From contig NW_020312936.1 of the NCBI RefSeq assembly GCF_003265705.1, positions 1,332,149 through 1,396,148 of the forward strand: a DNA stretch of 64,000 nt, written 5' to 3'. The position numbers and the translations under genes were made by a program. Each line of letters starts with the position of its first letter. Within the stretch, counting starts at the first letter, position 1. The stretch comes from Callorhinus ursinus. Lineage: Eukaryota; Chordata; Mammalia; Carnivora; Otariidae. The notes under the pieces are model-generated. The model was given only the letters and a program-made list of their open reading frames with translations. It was not told the origin of the DNA and ran no database searches. Of this stretch, positions 1-9,712 are shown in pieces.

Positions 1-1186
1 TAATTCCATATGGAACTTTTTCAAACATTAAAAAATATATAACACAATAGGGGTAACTGCTAAAAAAAAGTGAAATGATTATGCAGACACTTATGAGAAG
101 TAACAGTATTTTGGGCGTCCTCATGGTCATTATTTTGCCCTCTTCCTAAAACAAAATAATAAAACAGAAGGAAGTCTGCTGTGGTGGGGGATGATAGATG
201 TGAGTACTTGCCAAACCCAGAATAATTTTGCAGAATCAAAATGTGAATTTATGGACCTCAATCAACTTGTAAATCAGCATTTTGTAAAATTTAGTTTTTA
301 GTTACATATATGGATCTTCTGTTCATTACAAGATAAAAACAAAAACAAAAAACAATGGAGCTGAGGCCTTGTAAAAGAAATCTAGTTACAGTATATATGA
401 ATCTAAAACTCAATTCTCTTGACTCCAACTCCAGCACTGTTCCACTGTCTTTTCAAATTTCACCACCCTCCTATTGTCTGACTTCTAATTTTTTTTAACT
501 GTATAACACCTTCATCAGTTGACTGAGAACCTGACTAGAAGTGTTTTAGACCTCAAATGTATGTCCCCTCCTTCTATTCTAAAGGCTCAGTGCAGAAAAA
601 TGTCTCAAAGAAAAACAAAATGTTTTCTGCGTAGGTGGACACAGTTTGAATTCAAGGAGACCGATATAAAAGATTCACATTTATTTGCTTAAGATAATTA
701 CTATCCACAGGAAAGGTAGGAGGAAATAAAGAAAATTTATACCTTCAAGAACATGTGTTCTTAATTTTTTTTTTAAATATAAAAACCTCCAAATCTAGAA
801 AAATAATTTTTAATCATTCACAAAACAAAGATTAGGATATCTGCTCAATGCTCAAGAGGGAAAGGGGCATGTAGAAATGAAGTCTAGTTTTTGACCATTA
901 AATTCCTGGAAAATTAAATACTACTGAACAAGTATTTCTGTAGGATCAATTATGTTTCAACTTTTTATTTATAGGTGTAAAGAGAAGACTATCAAGATAT
1001 AATAGAATGAAAACTAATGGCTTACCAGTGCTTTAAGTATATTTAAATATATAAATTTATAAATTTATATATATATTTATAAATTTAAAATATATATATA
1101 AATATATAGGATGGATTATTTCCTCAATGGCCTAGTCTCAAAAATATAAAACATACATGTTTAGTTCTTAACTGTGCTTGGTTTCT
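1..1186. other. AT-rich intergenic DNA, no gene seen
   Basis: No exon-like frame, RNA gene or recognisable interspersed repeat was seen. A TA/AAT-rich low-complexity patch lies at about 1037-1108. Short A-runs and T-runs elsewhere have no flanking duplications that I can see. Confidence 0.6.
1037..1108. repeat. AT-rich low-complexity tract
   Basis: Almost pure A/T with alternating TATATA and AAATTTATA blocks. It is likely hypermutable and carries no coding potential. Confidence 0.8.
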
Positions 1187-1394
1187 TTTTTGTTTATTTG
1201 TTAAGATTTTATTTATTTGAGAGAAAGAGAATATGAGCGGAGGGGAATGGGAGAGGAAGGGGAGAAGCAGGTTCCCCCCTGAGCAGAGAGTCTGAGCAGG
1301 GAGTCTGACATGGGGCTCTACCCCAGGACCCTGGGATCATGATGTGAGCTGAAGGTAGACGCTTAACTGACTGACTGAGCCACCCAGGTGCCCT
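1187..1394 (-). mobile_element. CAN-type SINE, antisense
   Basis: The sequence starts with a T-run and AAGATTTTATTTATTTGAGAG (complement of the SINE tail) and ends GAGCCACCCAGGTGCCC (complement of the tRNA-derived head). The flanks carry an imperfect duplication: ACTGTGCTTGGTTTCT before and ACTATGTTTGGTTTCT after. The mismatches suggest an older insertion. SINEs of this type are transcribed by RNA polymerase III and copied by L1 proteins. Confidence 0.95.
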
Positions 1395-1569
1395 GACTAT
1401 GTTTGGTTTCTATCTCGAGCTCTCAATTCCTAATGACAGTGAAAATAACACCTTGCCAATTTGGGGTAAATGGTCTTAAAACTTATCTTTCACAAGATTG
1501 ATTATAATTATTGGAAATAGTAAAACTACAATACTATAACTCATCCATTCTACCCCAGCAATAGAGTAG

Positions 1570-1965
1570 ACAGTTATGGTACAACCATTCTCTTTGCCTA
1601 GAGGTTGGTTTAAGAATGGGTATGTGAATTATTTCTGGTTTGTGAAACATGAGTGGAAAACTTCTGAGGGCAGGGGCTACTGGTAATGGTTTTTGTTTGC
1701 TTTTTCACTCCTAAAGGGTCAAAAAAGGAATAGAACTCTTGCCTTCCACTTGAATTTGTTGTTGGGGACAATGATACATGAAACAGTTGTGTCTTACTTG
1801 ATACTAGATCAGAGACAAAGCTAATTCCCCGAAGAGAGCCGTGTGAAGAGAATCTCTGAGAAATCAGAACAATCATCCCACACCGTAACTAAAGCCCTAC
1901 TGGATTTCTTATTAAGTTAAAAACTATAAACTGTTTATTATGTAACATAGTTCAAGTCCTTACTT
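1570..1965 (+). repeat. Ancient interspersed repeat, possibly LTR-derived
   Basis: The segment from ACCATTCTCTTTGCCTAGAG to ACTGGATTTCTTATTAAGTT resembles an old mammalian family I remember that begins with a CCATTCT...GGAATGGGCATGTG motif and ends near a GGACTTCTTGTTA motif. Class and family are uncertain. The copy is heavily diverged and has no coding potential. Confidence 0.4.
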
Positions 1966-2065
1966 TACAACAGGCGCTAAACTTAATTTATACATGAGGA
2001 AATGGACACTTAGAAAAATGAAGTACCTTTCTCCTGAAAGCCACAAAGTAAGTTCAGGAAATAAG
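1966..2065 (-). repeat. MIR fragment, antisense
   Basis: The run ACATGAGGAAATGGACACTTAG followed by AAGTACCTTTC...CACAAAGTAAG parallels the complement of the MIR core (GAGGAAACTGAGGCACAGAG...CACACAGCTAGT). Diverged remnant. Confidence 0.5.
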
Positions 2066-3450
2066 ATATCATCACACACATTTGTCCCATGAAATTTCAA
2101 CTATGACTCCACGTGGTGCCTTGTTTCTTATCATATAAATCATGGAACTTAAAGTTTCTGCTACATGGTCTCATAAAATTCACACCAGTCATTATCTCAG
2201 ACTAGCAGTCAGATGCTAGTACCACTTCTCACTAAATGAACCATAGCTTTGAAATACAGTTGGAAAATCATATTTTTAGAAACTGGCTACACTATCTCTA
2301 ACACGAACATTGAGAAAAAGATCTATAATGTCTAATCTAAGTGCCCACCCCCAAATAAAATGGTTCCGCTGGAATTTAGGAAGAGAGGAGTAAAAATGCA
2401 GAATATTTTATATTCACTTGGATCTCTAAATATTGAATCCTATTTCATTGCCCCCCCTCCATCCCTTTCCCCATTTGTCCTCAATCAGGATACTATAAAA
2501 CCAAAGCCCTAGAACGTTTTTACTGATGATGCAAATAAAAATTACTAAAATAATGGGAGCAAGCATAAATTGTGTTTTTCTTTAAACATTAGCTCTCTTT
2601 AAAGAGCAATTTCCATTTCAACTGGCTTCCATGTGTTATCCTAGAGTTCTTGTAATTATGTACAAGAAACAAAAGAACTTGCCAGCCTCAGCATCTATAA
2701 CAAATGATGAGTTCATTTGACTCTGAAAAAAAGACTCTAAATTTGTAGTAATGGCCTTTCTTCCATAGACACCTTTAAACATATTTTTGAATAATTAACA
2801 TAATTAAAATCTCCAAGTCAATACTAAGGTATTAATAACTACATTCAATTATTTGGTCAACAGAAATGTAACAGTTTTCTATTTTTTTTTAATTTTCTTC
2901 CAACAATAACACATTGATAGCCTTAACTTCCTGATAATCTGTATGAATTCTTCTTGGACGTTATAACTGTCAGAGAGACAAAATTACTTTTCAAACTGAA
3001 TATACATAAGATATATTATGCATATTCTTGGGTCACTTTGTCTGAAAATATGTTTCTTAAAGAATCAATGGAGTTTAATCCAGTAATGAATACTACTAAA
3101 ACATTCATCAGGTGATAAATATAGGTGGTTCAGGGAGCAAAATGGGGAAAAACTGGTTCACAGACTATGTTCAATTGATTGGGGGATTTTTTTTTTAAAT
3201 CTTTGTTAGTACCTAGGAGCAGGTTGTTTATTTTCTATTAAGATGATAAAATCTTCCCAAATATTTAAGCATTCTAATTTTCTTGGAACTCTTTTCTAAT
3301 TGAGCTGTTTTTATTCAAGTCTGTGTGTTAAAAACAATTCTATTAGATCCATATTCTAAAATCTGTAATGTTATACCATGTACTGGGTCATCATCACGAC
3401 CCTTATATGCCCTTAGTTTATCCTCATCATCATGACCATCTTCCTCATCA
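2066..3450. other. Intergenic DNA, nothing recognised
   Basis: No gene, RNA or confident repeat was seen. A short ATC/CAT-rich patch lies at about 3388-3452. Splice-like or start-like motifs occur only at chance level. Confidence 0.55.
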
Positions 3451-3454
3451 ATAA

Positions 3455-3525
3455 AAAGCAACAATTATGAGCATTTATGAAGGATTTCCTATGTGCCTTG
3501 GGCTAAAAGCTTTATGGACTTATAT
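3455..3525 (-). repeat. MIR/L2-like fragment
   Basis: The segment GAGCATTTATGAAGGATTTC...ATGTGCCTTGGGCTAAAAGC matches the pattern 'TTATTGAGCACCTACTATGTGCCAGGCACTGTGCTAAG' common to the MIR/L2 complement. It is short and diverged. Confidence 0.45.
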
Positions 3526-3751
3526 CAAGATCAAGGATTAGCCTTCAGAACTGGATTCAAATCTATGTTGTCCTGATGTCAATCTCTGTCAATTTGCTAT
3601 TACAGTTTATCTCTCCTCTATCAAGATTCATGCTCATTGGCAACTTTCTATATTTTCAAAATACAGTAATTAAAATTCTAAATAATCTGCCTTTTCAGTA
3701 TCACACAGTGTGACCAAAGTTTAATTTTCAGGAAGATATTCTTTGATTTTT

Positions 3752-3948
3752 TTTTAATTAAAAAAATTTTTTATGTATTTATTTGACAGACAGAGACACA
3801 GTGAGAGAGGGAACACAAGCAGGGGGAGTGAGAGAGGGAGAAGCAGGCTTCCGGCTGAGCAGGGAGCCCGATGCAGGGCTTGATCCCAGGACTCCAGGAT
3901 TATGACCTGAGCCAAAGGCAGTCACTTAAGGACTGAGCTAGGCACCCC
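3752..3948 (-). mobile_element. CAN-type SINE, antisense
   Basis: T-rich start, GACAGAGAGACACAG-type CT-rich complement, then GGGAGCCCGATGCAGGGCTTG and the complement of the tRNA-like head. A 12-bp exact duplication, TCTTTGATTTTT, lies at 3740-3751 and 3949-3960. This copy belongs to the AACACAAGCAGGGGGAG subtype. Confidence 0.95.
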
Positions 3949-4028
3949 TCTTTGATTTTTTAGATTAGAATAGGTTCCCATGTCCTATAATCCTTATCAT
4001 GTCTTTTATGTATTTTATTCAGATTCTT

Positions 4029-4220
4029 TTTTTTTAAGATTTTATTTATTTATTTGAGAGAGAGAGAATGAGAGATAGGAGCACGAGAGGGAAGAGGGTC
4101 AGATGGAGAAGCAGACTCCCCGCTGAGCAGGGAGCCCGATGCGGGACTTGCTCCAGGGACTCCAGGATCATGACCTGAGCCGAAGGCAGTCGCTTAACCA
4201 ACTGAGCCACCCAGGCGCCC
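4029..4220 (-). mobile_element. CAN-type SINE, antisense, exact target duplication
   Basis: Complete element from the T-run at 4029 to the CACCCAGGCGCCC end at 4220. The 14-bp duplication TTATTCAGATTCTT is identical at 4015-4028 and 4221-4234. The GAGAGGGAAGAGGGTCAGA segment marks a subtype shared with the copies near 19.6, 24.3, 30.8 and 32.8 kb. A 63-codon antisense open frame here is only the SINE read through. Confidence 0.97.
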
Positions 4221-4269
4221 TTATTCAGATTCTTCACACTGTTTTAATCACATGTCAAATATCAATCTC

Positions 4270-4365
4270 CCCGATTGGAATGTAAGCTCTATAAACACAA
4301 GGTCTTTTGCTTTTGCTTCCAAATTCCACTATTTAGTTCACAGGTATAATTTCATTAAATGCATG
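4270..4365 (+). repeat. L2-like 3' fragment
   Basis: ATTGGAATGTAAGCTCTATAA followed by AAGGTCTTTTGCTTTTGCTTCC matches the order of the L2 3' end (TAGAATGTAAGCTCC...GGGACTTTGTCTGT...AATAAAT). Diverged. Confidence 0.45.
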
Positions 4366-4439
4366 ACCAGATCCAGTATTTTTTTGATACATGGTCAAGT
4401 GGCCATATTCCTGGTCTAAAAATGATAATGGCAACAATA

Positions 4440-4622
4440 ACATGTTTTTGAGCACAACTGACATTTAGTGAGTGCTCAAAGTCTTTAAGGAACTGGGCTA
4501 AATGTGATATGTATTCTATTTAATTCTCACAAGGCTTTTATAGATGAGGGTACTTAGGTTCAAGGACATTAAATGACTTAACCTAATGGCAAACAGGTGG
4601 TACACAGAAGGACTAACAGATC
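4440..4622 (-). repeat. MIR, antisense
   Basis: Order of motifs: GGGCTAAATGTGATATG, TTTAATTCTCACAAGGC, TTATAGATGAGGGTACTTAGG, TTAAATGACTTAACCTAATGG. These follow the complement of the MIR consensus nearly end to end. Confidence 0.65.
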
Positions 4623-4784
4623 ATGAAAATGCTCACAAGAAAATATTCATGTCATCTTTGTTGTCAATCAATTCTAACAAGAGGCACAATGATAAGTTGC
4701 TGTCAAGTATGTGAGAAGGTAGTTTCATAAACACCTAACTTGAGAACCACAATGATTTTAAGGTAGGAAAGGTCAAGTGTTTCT

Positions 4785-4810
4785 TTTTCTTTTTTTTTTT
4801 TTTTTTTAAA
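4785..4810 (-). repeat. Tail-only retro-insertion (T-run plus AAA)
   Basis: A 26-bp block, TTTTC followed by an unbroken T-run and then AAA, is bracketed by an exact 13-bp duplication, GTCAAGTGTTTCT, at 4772-4784 and 4811-4823. The block matches the poly(A) end of a SINE or L1 in antisense, with no body. This is what target-primed reverse transcription leaves when it stops within the tail. Confidence 0.75.
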
Positions 4811-5198
4811 GTCAAGTGTTTCTAATAAACAGTCTGGGCCTTAAAGTTCCCACCACAACAAAAGGCTCACTCTAAGACCTCAAATGAAAAGAAAAAAATC
4901 CTTTGTGTGGAGTATGTGATTTCAGGCTGACTAGGGATTGTAAGTGCTACGTTTCTCTACTTTGGTTTGAGAGTCTCTTAGCCTGACATCTATCTTCTGG
5001 CTCACACCAACCTTGCTTTGGTTTAAAGGGGTTTCTCCCTTTAGCTAAATGCTTTCAATTTCCTGACCTCGTTTCCTTCCTGATTTCAGCTTTAAAATTC
5101 CACTGCTGCTCATTTTGCCCTGAGTTTATCCTACGCAGCTCTGACTATTTCTACCATCTCCATAATCTTTTGTTCTGAGTCACTGGGTCAAGAATGTA

Positions 5199-5300
5199 GT
5201 GTGTGTGTGTGTGTGTGTGTGTGTATACACATGTATATATTACATATATGTATTTACAAATATATATATTTATACATTTACAAATATGTTACACATATAT
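5199..5300. repeat. (GT)13 microsatellite followed by AT-rich tract
   Basis: Uninterrupted GT repeats at 5199-5224 pass into TATACACATGTATATATTACATA-like AT-rich sequence up to about 5300. It is probably length-variable. Confidence 0.9.
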
Positions 5301-5365
5301 TCAAAATAACTCTGAAGAGGAAAAATAGAAGAAAATTACTCTTTTTGTTTTGCTGATTTATTTTT

Positions 5366-5563
5366 TTTTATTTTTTTTTTAAAGATTTTATTTATTTGGC
5401 AGAGAGAGACACAGCGAGAGAAGGAACACAAGCAGGGGGAGTGGGAGAGGGAGAAGCAGGCTTCCTGCTGAGCAGAGAGCCCGATGCGGGGCTCGATCCC
5501 AGGACCCTGAGATCATGACCCGAGCTGAAGGCAGACGCCCAACGACTGAGCCACCCAGGCGCC
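5366..5563 (-). mobile_element. CAN-type SINE, antisense
   Basis: Full element with T-run, AAAGATTTTATTTATTTGGC, CACAAGCAGGGGGAGTGGGA and a CACCCAGGCGCC end. The 13-bp duplication CTGATTTATTTTT is exact at 5353-5365 and 5564-5576. Confidence 0.95.
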
Positions 5564-5576
5564 CTGATTTATTTTT

Positions 5577-6424
5577 ATTGATAGTTTGCCTGTCAAGATG
5601 CTTTCCTGGTGTGATGACAATTTTTCCCTAGGTTCAAGCACTCCGCAGACCCAACTCAAAGTAAGCAAATAACTCACATCATCAAAGAGGACTTCCACAG
5701 TGGATCAGTGCTTTTAACAAAAGTGCCTCCTGAAACAACGCTAAACCTGTAGTCTTGGTTCTGTCTACATAGTTTAGAACTCTGCTCCTTTTTTTCTGGA
5801 TTTTTACTGGTTCCAATATGGTTGTTTTTCTCATGTACTATTTTTTTTCTGCTTTGAACCTACAGATTCTGATTAATGATTGGCACTACCCTGTATTGAA
5901 TAGTAGAGTTAGCCATCTTAGAACAGCTCTGCCAAAAAAAGAAGACCCTTTATGGTTGGCCCAATATTCTCTCATTGATGACTGACTGAAATAACTCACT
6001 ATAACCTTATTACCTCTCTCTCTCATATAGAAACCCCTTCCCCCAATTCAAGCCTGGTACTCTGTCTCAGATAGACATCGGTCAACTTAGGAGGCACATT
6101 GTTAAACACCAAAGCAGTTACCTCATAGAAAATGAAGCATGTGTAAAACTTTAGAGATACGCTTTCAAGATTTTTCCTAGACTTATCATCTTTGGTATGA
6201 GGAAAAACAAATGTATACCAGATCATCAGGAAAGAAAAGTGACCTAAAGTTCACTGAAGGCCATCTATAACTTTTAGCAAAACCTAAACCCTCTCATCTG
6301 TGTCTATGCTTTGAGCAGTATTAATACTTCTACGGCATTCAGCATTAATTCAAAATGCATGAAAAAGTGAGTACTTTTTCACTCCAGGAATCATTTAAAA
6401 ATGTTTGCCTATTTGGGAAATGCA
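5577..6424. other. Intergenic DNA, nothing recognised
   Basis: No gene or confident repeat was seen. Open frames of about 60 codons here are not supported by codon pattern or a recognisable product. Confidence 0.55.
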
Positions 6425-6692
6425 TCAAAAAGCATAAATCTGACAAAGAACATGTAAGACATCTACAGTGAAAACTAAGTATTGCTGAAAGAAATTAAAG
6501 AATGTAAACAGTGAATTATACCAACCTAATGAACTCAAAGACTCAATATTCTTAACACATCAATTATCTTAAAATTGATCTATAGACTCAACAGAAGTCT
6601 AAATATCCAAAACAAGTTTTTTGCAGAAATTGGCAATCTGACAGTAGAATTTGTAGGAAAATGGAAAGAACATAGAATAGCTTTAATAGGGA
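6425..6692 (+). mobile_element. Old L1, ORF2 part, left piece
   Basis: The run GAAAACTAAGTATTGCTGAAAG...TTTTGCAGAAATTGG...GAACATAGAATAGC follows the L1 ORF2 reverse-transcriptase C-terminal coding order. The frame is destroyed. The same element resumes at about 7604, after the LTR at 6695-7603. Confidence 0.65.
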
Positions 6693-6694
6693 GA

Positions 6695-7603
6695 ACTCTA
6701 AAGTTATTCTCCAAATCTCTACATTTCTGTTGGACCTGCCCTGTATAATCCCCAGTCCTTGACTGCTGAGGGTGGGGGGTCACTATGACAGATTTCATAA
6801 TTTGAGTTAGATTACATTCCATGGCAAAAGTAAAGGGGTTCTGCAGGTTGAATGAAGGTCCCAGATCAGTTGATTTTTGAGTCAGTCAAAAGGGAGATTA
6901 TCCTGGGTAGGCCTTACTTAGTCAGGGAAGCCCTTCAAAGAAACTGGACTCTGAATGTGAAATCTGACTCATGTGAATATGTGAGGGCCTATGGAAGGGG
7001 CTATGTGGCAAGAACCTGATGAGGGAGGGCCTCTAGGAGGTGAAAGTGATCTTTGGCCAGACAGCCAGCAAGAATACAGGGATTTCTGCCTATATGCGGA
7101 GGAAGAGGAGGGCAACCAGCTCCAGGACTCAGGGGAGCCAGACAAATGCCAAGGTTCCCCCAAAGAGGCACATCCTGACCGTCCGGGTAACGACAGACTC
7201 CCTAAAGTGGCCCCGGGGCTCCTCCTTCCAGGCAGGACCACTCCAGACTGCCCCTCACTACAGCCCCCCCAGGAGAACGAGGGCAGGGAGCGGCTCCACC
7301 CAGACCCTCTAAGTTTTAAGTGGGCCTCAGAGTCCTTGCGCTGTAGCCTGGAGGTGTCCCTGAACACCCTGAACAACTACAAGGGCTTTAGTTCTGCTAA
7401 ATCTGAATGAATGCGGAAGGGGACCCTGAGCTCCAGATGAGTACACAGTTCCAGCAGACCTCTTGATTTCAGCCTTGAGACTCTGAGTGCCCATGCTGTG
7501 CTCAAAGTTTGACCTAAGAAAACTGTGAAATAATAAATGAATATCTAAAGCCCTAAGGTTCTGATAATGTGTCATGCAGCAATGTAAAACTAACACAACC
7601 AAC
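6695..7603 (+). mobile_element. MLT1-type (ERVL-MaLR) solitary LTR
   Basis: Recognisable in order: CATTTCTGTTGGACCTGCCC, AGTCAAAAGGGAGATTATCC, CAGACAGCCAGCAAGAATAC, CTTGATTTCAGCCTTGAGAC, GAAACTGTGAAATAATAAATG (polyadenylation region) and CATGCAGCAATGTAAAACTA at the 3' end. These are hallmarks of MLT1-like LTRs. It interrupts an older L1. About 280 bp at 7108-7388 are foreign to the LTR. A 139-codon sense frame at 6991-7410 and a 135-codon antisense frame run across LTR and insert and are not genes. Confidence 0.75.
7108..7388. other. GC-rich insert of unknown origin within the LTR
   Basis: Between LTR motif ATATGCGGAGGAA and the LTR continuation AGTTCTGCTAAATCTGAATG lie about 280 bp of markedly GC-rich sequence, unlike its AT-rich surroundings. 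It has no poly(A) tail, no SINE motif and no clear target duplication. It is open in more than one frame, but I recognise no protein in it. It could be a copied exon or UTR piece, a patch captured during break repair, or an LTR-subfamily feature I do not remember. Confidence 0.5.
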
Positions 7604-7955
7604 ACAATTTTGAAAAGTAAAGCAAAGATGGAGGATATACTACCTGATGTTAAGACTTAAAAAGCCACAATAATCTAGACAATTTTGTACCACTGAAAAG
7701 CTATACATAATGATCAATGAAAGAGAGTAAGAATGTCTGGAGTAGACTGAGAAATTATAAATCATTTTTTGGCAAAGATGCAAAGGTAATTTAATGAAGA
7801 AGGATAATCTTTTCAACAAATGGTGCTGGAACAACTGGATATTTATATGAAAAATATGAACCCTGACCACTGATACCATGCTGTAAATCTTCCAGAAGAT
7901 AACACAGTAGAAAAATCATAGTGACATATGCTTAAATATTTCATAGATAGGACCA

Positions 7956-7984
7956 AACACACATACACACACATACACACTCAC
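7956..7984. repeat. Imperfect (CA)n
   Basis: CACACATACACACACATACACAC-type tract interrupted by T. It lies inside the L1 remnant. Confidence 0.8.
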
Positions 7985-8078
7985 AAGAAAATAATCATAA
8001 ATTGACTTCAAAATTTAAAAGTGAAGCTCTTGCAGCCCCAGTGTCCACTGACAGGTGAATAAAGATGTGGTATATATA

Positions 8079-8099
8079 CACACACACATGCATGGGCGC

Positions 8100-8138
<39 letters not shown>
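8079..8138. repeat. (CA)n microsatellite
   Basis: CA repeats interrupted by ATGCATGGGCG, then about 19 uninterrupted CA units, within L1 3' sequence. Likely polymorphic. Confidence 0.92.
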
Positions 8139-8140
<2 letters not shown>

Positions 8141-8289
8141 GGAATTCAGCCTTTAAAAAGAATGAAGTCTTGCCATTTGCAACACAGATGGATCTAGAGA
8201 ATATAATGCTAAGCAAAATAAGTCAAAAAAGACAAATACCATATGATTTCACTCGTATGTGGAATTTAAGAAACACAACAGAGAGAAAG

Positions 8290-8316
8290 GGGGGGGAGAG
8301 AGAGAGAGAGAGAGGG
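8290..8316. repeat. G-run and (GA)n
   Basis: Eight G residues followed by alternating GA, inside the L1 3' UTR. Confidence 0.85.
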
Positions 8317-8518
8317 AGAACCATGAAACAGCCTTAACTACAGAGAACAAACAGATGGTTACCAGAGGGGCGGTGGGTGGGGGATGGGTGAAATAGGTGT
8401 TGGAGATTAAGAGTAAACTTATCATGATGAGTACTGAGTGATGTACAGAATTGTTGAATCTCTATATTGTATACCTGAAACTAATGTAACATTGTATGTT
8501 AACTATACCGGAATTAAC

Positions 8519-8745
8519 TATACATAGTCCTGGCAAGTTATGTGGAGCAACTACAATTTTCATAGGATACTGGTGACCATGTGAAATAATATAACCACTC
8601 TGAAAAGCAGTTTGCACTTTCTTAAAAAGTTAACATACACTGACCACAGAATCCAGCCACTCCATTCCTAAATGTTTACTTCTGATAAATGCGGACATAT
8701 ACCAACATAAAGACTTTTACATAAATGTAATAGTCACTTTATAAC
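8519..8745 (+). mobile_element. Second old L1 fragment
   Basis: GATACTGGTGACCATGTGAAA, ACCACTCTGAAAAGCAGTTTG, CTTAAAAAGTTAACATACAC and CCAGCCACTCCATTCCTAAAT follow L1 order from a region upstream of the 3' end of the preceding element. It is therefore a separate or rearranged L1 piece, not a continuation. Confidence 0.7.
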
Positions 8746-9175
8746 ATATATATGCATAATATACACATTAGAAAAATACATATCACATATACCTTTGCTT
8801 ATACTTAAATAACTCATTGCTATTCTTGAATACCTGATAACATATCTTTTATGTGTTGCCCCTTTCCCCTCTCCTGCCCAGGTGAGAAAGAACACGGAAA
8901 ATTTTCCTTGGAATAAGAAATGCCCCCAGAAAAGTACAGACCCTCCTCTTCCTAGACCTTCCATTAACTTCCACAGAGGTTGAATTTGGCTGCATAGAGA
9001 ACACAGAAACTTTGAATAAGACATTTGATTCATTTGTTAAGCAACTTTGAGGTCTAGGAACTTTAGTGACTGAGTCAAGGTCATATGTGTTAAAGGCATA
9101 ATTGGCACAAATAGGTGTTTAGGCATCAGTTTATTTCAAGTTTCATGCCTAACTGTTTTTCTCTTTCCTCTTAGA
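8746..9175. other. Intergenic DNA, nothing recognised
   Basis: No gene or confident repeat was seen in this stretch. Confidence 0.5.
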
Positions 9176-9326
9176 CTAAATTAGTTTTTTTTCTTTTTTT
9201 TTTTTTAAGATTGTATTCATTTATTTGACAGAGAGAGAGAGAGCGCACAGGCAGGGGGGAGCAGGAGAGGGAGAAGCAGGCTTGCAGCTGAGCAAGGAGC
9301 CCAATGCAGGACTTGATCCCAGGACC

Positions 9327-9620
9327 TTTTTTTTTTTTTTTTAATGTTCAGTTAGCCACTGTATAGTTTTTTTTTTTTTTTAAGATTTTATTTATTGACA
9401 GAGAGATACACAGCGAGAGAGAGATCACAAGCAGGGGGAGTGGGAGAGGGAGAAGCAGGTTTCCCGCCAAGCAGGGAGCCCGATGCGGGGCTCGATCCCA
9501 GGACCCCGGGATCATGACCTGAGCCGAAGGCAGACACTTAACCGACTGAGTCACCCAGGCGCCCCCATAATTAGTTTTTGATAGTGTTCAATGATTCATT
9601 AGTTGCGTATAACACCCACT
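9327..9620 (-). mobile_element. Short 5'-truncated L1 3' end inside a SINE
   Basis: T-run then GTTCAGTTAGCCACTGTATAG and, after the inner SINE, CATAATTAGTTTTTGATAG...CGTATAACACCCACT. This is the complement of the carnivoran L1 3' UTR end, also seen at 42731-43072. Only about 95 bp of L1 are present. The outer SINE motif TGATCCCAGGACC is duplicated on both sides (9313-9326, 9621-9634), as expected of target-primed insertion. Confidence 0.85.
9366..9564 (-). mobile_element. CAN-type SINE inside the L1 tail fragment
   Basis: Complete antisense element from the T-run at 9366 to CACCCAGGCGCCCC at about 9564, of the AAGCAGGGGGAGTGGGAG subtype. It is the youngest layer of the nest. I cannot define a clear target duplication because both flanks are T/A-rich. 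Confidence 0.93.
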
Positions 9621-9712
9621 GTGATCCCAGAACCCTGATATCATGACCTGAGCCGAAGGCAGACCCTTAACTGATGAGCCACCCAGGTGCCCCTAAATTA
9701 GCTTTTCTTTGC

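Larger units (their letters stand above)
7604..8518 (+). mobile_element. Old L1, ORF2 3' part and 3' UTR, right piece
   Basis: Continues the L1 seen at 6425-6692: GCAAAGATGGAGGATATACTACC, then CAACAAATGGTGCTGGAACAA, then CCAGTGTCCACTGACAGGTG, GGAATTCAGCC, ATGCTAAGCAAAATAAGTC and a 3' UTR ending near TGTATGTTAACTATACCGG. An internal deletion lies at about 7910-8025. Two simple repeats have expanded inside it. Confidence 0.8.
9193..9692 (-). mobile_element. CAN-type SINE, antisense, split by a later L1 insertion
   Basis: The left part runs from the T-run to TTGATCCCAGGACC at 9326. The right part resumes at GTGATCCCAGAACC (9621) and ends CACCCAGGTGCC at about 9692. CTAAATTAG flanks the whole unit at 9176-9184 and 9693-9701. 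The interruption is an L1 3' fragment that itself holds a second SINE. Confidence 0.9.

Noticed and set aside
5199..5224. CRISPR-like or functional array reading of short repeats
   Set aside because: All short arrays here are ordinary microsatellites (GT, CA, AAAT, CT). There are no spaced direct repeats, and the DNA is mammalian.
6991..7410. 139-codon sense and 135-codon antisense frames as genes
   Set aside because: Both run from recognisable LTR sequence into the GC-rich insert and back. No recognisable domain, and composition alone explains the openness.
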